From: Rotaria sordida
Lineage: Eukaryota > Rotifera > Eurotatoria > Philodinida > Philodinidae
Reading direction: 5' to 3'
NCBI GenBank assembly: GCA_905250125.1
Contig: CAJNOL010001206.1
Coordinates: 1 to 64,000, forward strand
DNA: 64,000 nt
The notes beneath the pieces were generated by a model that saw nothing but the letters and a program-made list of their open reading frames with translations, made no database searches and was not told the origin of the DNA. Below are positions 60,689 through 64,000 of this stretch, piece after piece. Positions within the stretch are counted from its first letter, which is position 1. Each line of letters begins with the position of its first letter. A program made the translations under genes and the position numbers.

Positions 60689-63600
60689 TTACAAAGAACA
60701 AGCACATGATGCTGCATGTTCAGCTGAATAAACAAATGCTTCAGTTGCTAATACTGGATGTTGTTCAACTAATAAACGCCAATCATCTGTTTCAATTATT
60801 TCAATTATATTACGCATTATAAAATTTAAAATACGTTTTTTTAATTCAATTGCATTATGTAAATCAGCAACAATAAAAAGCATTGTACAATTTATTATTG
60901 ATAATGAATTAATCATAATTAATTCTGCTTTTTGTTTTAAAAATTCTAATTCATATTTATCGGCAGCTTTAAAAATTTCTATTGCATTATGTTCATTTAT
61001 TTCTTCAACATTCGATGTATATATATATTCAAGTAAACAACGAACTGTTTCAGCTTGTAAATCAGTTATTTCAATTGTAGAATTTTGATCTTCTAACATT
61101 GAATGAGAAAACATTGCAGCAAATACAGGACTACGAGCCTAGAAAAAAATAATAACATAAGTGATTTTTAATAAAACAACTCAGAGATATCCGTCAATTG
61201 ATTTATGATCAATGTACAACGCATATATACGAAATAGACTATGTGAACTTCAGAAATTCATTTGTAGAATCAAGAAATAGCTCGTATCGTATCCTACAAA
61301 GTGAAAATTATAACGGATGACTCTAATCATGATATTTAGAACTTAGTCTTTTTTTTCAATATTTCCAAAAATTGAAAAAGTAGTTTTTTCGTAGGTAACT
61401 TGATTTGCTTTATTCAATGGCACTAAATAAATTGACAAAACAAAAATTTGTGAATATGTCATTTTTAGAAACGGTCGGAGTTCTCCAAATTGTCCATCAA
61501 TAAATAGGATTGAATAGTAAAACATTTAGTTAACTCCGATGTGGATCTCTGTTAGCGTCAACAGATGATACTATGTTGACGCTAACTTAATTGAACTTCG
61601 TTCAACTGATCTTTTCTTGTTATTCTTTCATTTGTTGATGTCTTCTCTTTCATTCTCCTGTTAATTGGTTTCTCTCTCTTTCGGATTTTCTCAGATTTTG
61701 ATATAGTTCAGTTGAACTCTCTCCTATATAGTGGAAGGTTGTATTGTATTATCTCCGATTTGTCTTCCATTATTATTATTATTATCAGTGTTATCATCAT
61801 AATAAATCTCTTCCCCCCTCTTATATTACACTTCTTATTCCATTACTCCAACATCATTATTATTTAGTCAATTCCAAGGTAAAATCATTATACTTTCAGG
61901 TCCCAATAATAAGACATAAAAGTTGACCTAATAGTCTCTACTGAGGATATACAAAAGATCGTCACTCATACCGATATCCTTGTCGAATTGTTCGGTTATC
62001 TATGTAAATCACACAATCGACTTTATGTAATAATTTCTCATTTAAGATACACAAGCATAGCTTGATATTATATAAATAATACTAATAGGAATATTCGATC
62101 GATTACTGATAAATAAACTGTACTAACAACTGATTAGTTATCAAAATCGATTCTACATCTTCTTAGATTCAATTCGAGAATATGTCATTTGTTTTTGAAT
62201 AATGTCAAAAATAAATAATATTATTATATCATTTTCAAAAGTTGGAAACAACTGTGATATCATCAAAGGTTGAGCTACAGTTTGACATTAATAGGCGACC
62301 TCCTTTTGTTGTAAAAACTATGCTTTTTAAATGAATCTAAGGTAGAACCTATCAGGTTGATTTCGAACTCTAGTCTAAAGAGCGTTACCATTATGTTTTT
62401 AATGATAACTATTTCCAGGAGCAAACTTACAAAAAACAAATTTGACCATGATGAATTCTGTTGTTTTAACTTCAAGTACAAAAGAAAATATTTTATTCAG
62501 AATGAGACAATCTCCAGAAATATGAACTTTTTTGAATAGTTCTAATGACAGGCATCCTTTTAGATCGATGTATTATGGGGAGAAAGCAACAGTTAGTTGT
62601 AGAACGTTCCATACACAACTAAAACGAATTTACTAGACTTCAGCTGTTTGTCACAATAAAACTGATAATACATAAACTTACACTCAATATACTTCGATGT
62701 GCATAAAATGTTGTTGTTATAGGTGTTGATAGAATAGCTAATGCTGTTGAAGTTGTTTCATCTGATGATTCTCCTGCACCACTACTTCCACCAGAATTTG
62801 AACTATATCGTTTACGTTTCGTACGATTATTAGTCTTTTTTGGGGATGATGACGATGATGATGATGACGATGATGATGATGATGATGATGATGATGGTAT
62901 ATCATTTGATTTATTTTCATATATTAAATTATTAAATTGTTCTGGTCGTACAATAATTGTAACATCATAACAATTATCTTTTGTTGATGATAATAATGAA
63001 CCTAAATGTGTTGATAATGATACTAAACTATCATATGTATTCTTTTTTTCTTCATGTATTATTGATGATGATGATTCTCCAACAATAATAACACGTGCAA
63101 AAATTTTTAAACTTTGATCAGAATTTAATAATTCAGATTTACGTTGTGTTGTTAATACCATACGCATTAAATATTCTGAATAACCCCAATCACCACCTGT
63201 TGGAAATACATGATATGGAGTTTTACGTACAATATGAAATTCTCCACGACTATTTATTAATGAAAATTCAGCTTTAGCTAATAAATCTGTACGACCACGA
63301 ACATATTTAACAAATAAACTTATATATTCAACAGATTTTTCATTAACACCTTTTGGATAAAGTTTTAAGCACCAACTAAAATCAAATGAAAAAAAAAAAA
63401 AAAATTTATGAATTTTTTATTAAAAAAAAAAGATCTATTAATTAACCTTGTGTCTGTATGTGGACCAAATGTTGGCGAAAAATATGAACTGAATAATACA
63501 CGAGGAGATTGGGGATCGTCTAGATTATATAAAATAAATTATATAAAAAAAAAAAAAAAAAAAACAACAAATTAATATAAACCTAAATATGATTGAAAAT

Positions 63601-63727
63601 GATCAATTGTCCATAAATGTGTAAATGAAACAACTTTTCGATCAGTTAAACAAATTGAATGAGGTGGATTTGATGAAAGCGGTCGGTTACCACGAAAATT
63701 CGACCGTTCTGTATTGGTGCTCGACAT
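60689..63727 (-). CDS. MATH-BTB protein (SPOP-like) with a Ser-rich insert in BTB
   Basis: Four exons (63727-63583, 63519-63447, 63375-62682, 61138-60689) join in phase to 453 residues. The MATH domain spans ~30-190 (VVSFTHLWTIDHF, LFSSYFSPTFG, SWCLKLYPKGVNEKSVEYI, VFPTGGDWGYSEYL). The BTB follows: NCYDVTIIVRPEQF and, about 70 residues later, TTFYAHRSILSARSPVFAAMF. Next come ITDLQAETVRCLLEYIYTS and a BACK-like helical end. SPOP-type proteins recruit substrates through MATH and bind Cullin3 through BTB to ubiquitinate them in the nucleus. Oddly, a low-complexity block (17 Ser in a row from GAT/ATG-type repeats, then basic and Gly/Ser stretches) interrupts the BTB between its first two strands. 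Intron 3 (61139-62681) is 1.5 kb and holds LTR-like sequence. Confidence 0.92.
61552..61900 (+). mobile_element. LTR-like sequence with head-to-head terminal palindrome
   Basis: GTTAGCGTCAACA (61552-61564) and TGTTGACGCTAAC (61574-61586) form a 13-bp inverted repeat with a 9-bp spacer. From 61574 the sequence has LTR-like features in order: a TG start, a TATA-type box (cctatatagtgg, ~61722), an AATAAA signal (~61800) and a CA end before ggtcccaataataag (~61900), which could be a primer-binding site. No gag or pol follows. It may be a solo or truncated LTR inside the MATH-BTB intron. The class is not established. Confidence 0.4.
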
Positions 63728-63876
63728 TGTCTGAATGATTGACAAATAACAATAAACAGCATTCTGTATTGGTTAAAATATATCAACCAATCAATATTAT
63801 ATTATTCAAAATGATAGATAAATTATATTTTTTATATCAAAAAAAAAAAAAAGAATGAATGCCATACATGTCATTA
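63728..63876. promoter_or_regulatory. Short divergent promoter region
   Basis: Only about 150 bp separates the MATH-BTB start codon (minus strand, 63727) from the ATG of the plus-strand gene at 63877, so both genes probably share a bidirectional promoter. AT-rich with an A13 run at 63840. Confidence 0.45.
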
Positions 63877-64000
63877 TGGCAACATCAACATCTGCTAATC
63901 CACATAATGCACCAAATGAACGTATTGAAAATATTGCTCGAAAAAGAAAAATGTCATCTATTACATTTTTTAGTTTGTTTTTTAAATACTTTTTTGTTTC
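63877..64000 (+). CDS. 5' end of an unidentified gene, cut by the window edge
   Basis: An ATG opens a frame reading MATSTSANPHNAPNERIENI then ARKRKMSSITFF and remains open to the window end. Residue use is protein-like and hydrophilic for the first 30 codons. The last 13 codons are T-rich and may already be intron. A basic KRK-type cluster is the only motif. Function unknown. An alternative upstream ATG (63858) is out of this frame. Confidence 0.4.

Noticed and set aside
1-64000. CRISPR arrays, bacterial operons, replication origins
   Set aside because: Genes have spliceosomal introns and eukaryotic families. The tandem arrays seen are satellites without unique spacers.

Overview
The window looks like a piece of a small, AT-rich animal genome. 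Introns are GT-AG and often only 50-90 bp, genes lie on both strands with little spacing, and intergenic DNA is packed with small DNA-transposon remnants and fold-back repeats. The genes are mostly metazoan (CEP164-like, RPS8, LLPH, histamine-H1-type receptor, MATH-BTB protein). Two further genes have fungal/plant-looking membrane transport affinities: a TrkH/HKT-type K+ transporter, a family absent from typical animals, and an atypical P-type ATPase. That mixture, with the compact introns, fits a rotifer, most likely a bdelloid. The assignment is inference from gene style, since no species marker is present. One 100-N gap lies at 38885-38984.

Layout. 572-2870 (-): short CEP164-type WW protein. 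3103-3622 (-): four-exon secreted precursor with FVHG repeats, a probable neuropeptide gene. 6764-7371 (-): dithiol glutaredoxin. 7582-8076 (-): LLPH-type ribosome-biogenesis protein. 8236-10992 (-): SLC17/PHT4-type transporter. 11433-12114 (+): RPS8. 12570-14820 is a nested transposon field: an hAT-like element with an 8-bp target duplication inside a decayed Tc1 transposase, beside a fold-back. 18323-18436 (-): possible 37-aa membrane micropeptide. 19004-20170 (-): intronless 7TM receptor. 20.2-26.3 kb: mostly non-coding, with a TTAA-flanked fold-back and a weak amidated-peptide candidate. 26366-28574 (-): TrkH/HKT transporter. 29.5-30.7 kb: two GAAGTCT arrays around a broken gene fragment. 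31385-32497 (-): RCC1-repeat protein. 33.2-40.5 kb: two different ~70-bp satellites, fold-backs, a gap and a pair of Tc1-type ends. 41291-45896 (+): seven-exon P-type ATPase. 46.3-49 kb: fold-back elements. 50942-52379 (+): tentative three-exon secreted peptide gene. 53820-58583 (+): histamine-H1-like receptor with transposon-filled introns. 60689-63727 (-): MATH-BTB (SPOP-like) protein. 63877-end (+): start of another gene sharing a short promoter region with it.

Working together. There is no operon-like logic. The concentration of signalling genes (two 7TM receptors, one good and two weak secreted-peptide candidates) and of cation transport genes (TrkH/HKT, P-type ATPase) may be coincidental. 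Most remaining sequence is small non-autonomous elements: hAT-like, Tc1/mariner-like and TTAA-type ends, plus many fold-backs without identified transposase. All exon models were made by hand from splice signals and reading-frame continuity, with no homology search.
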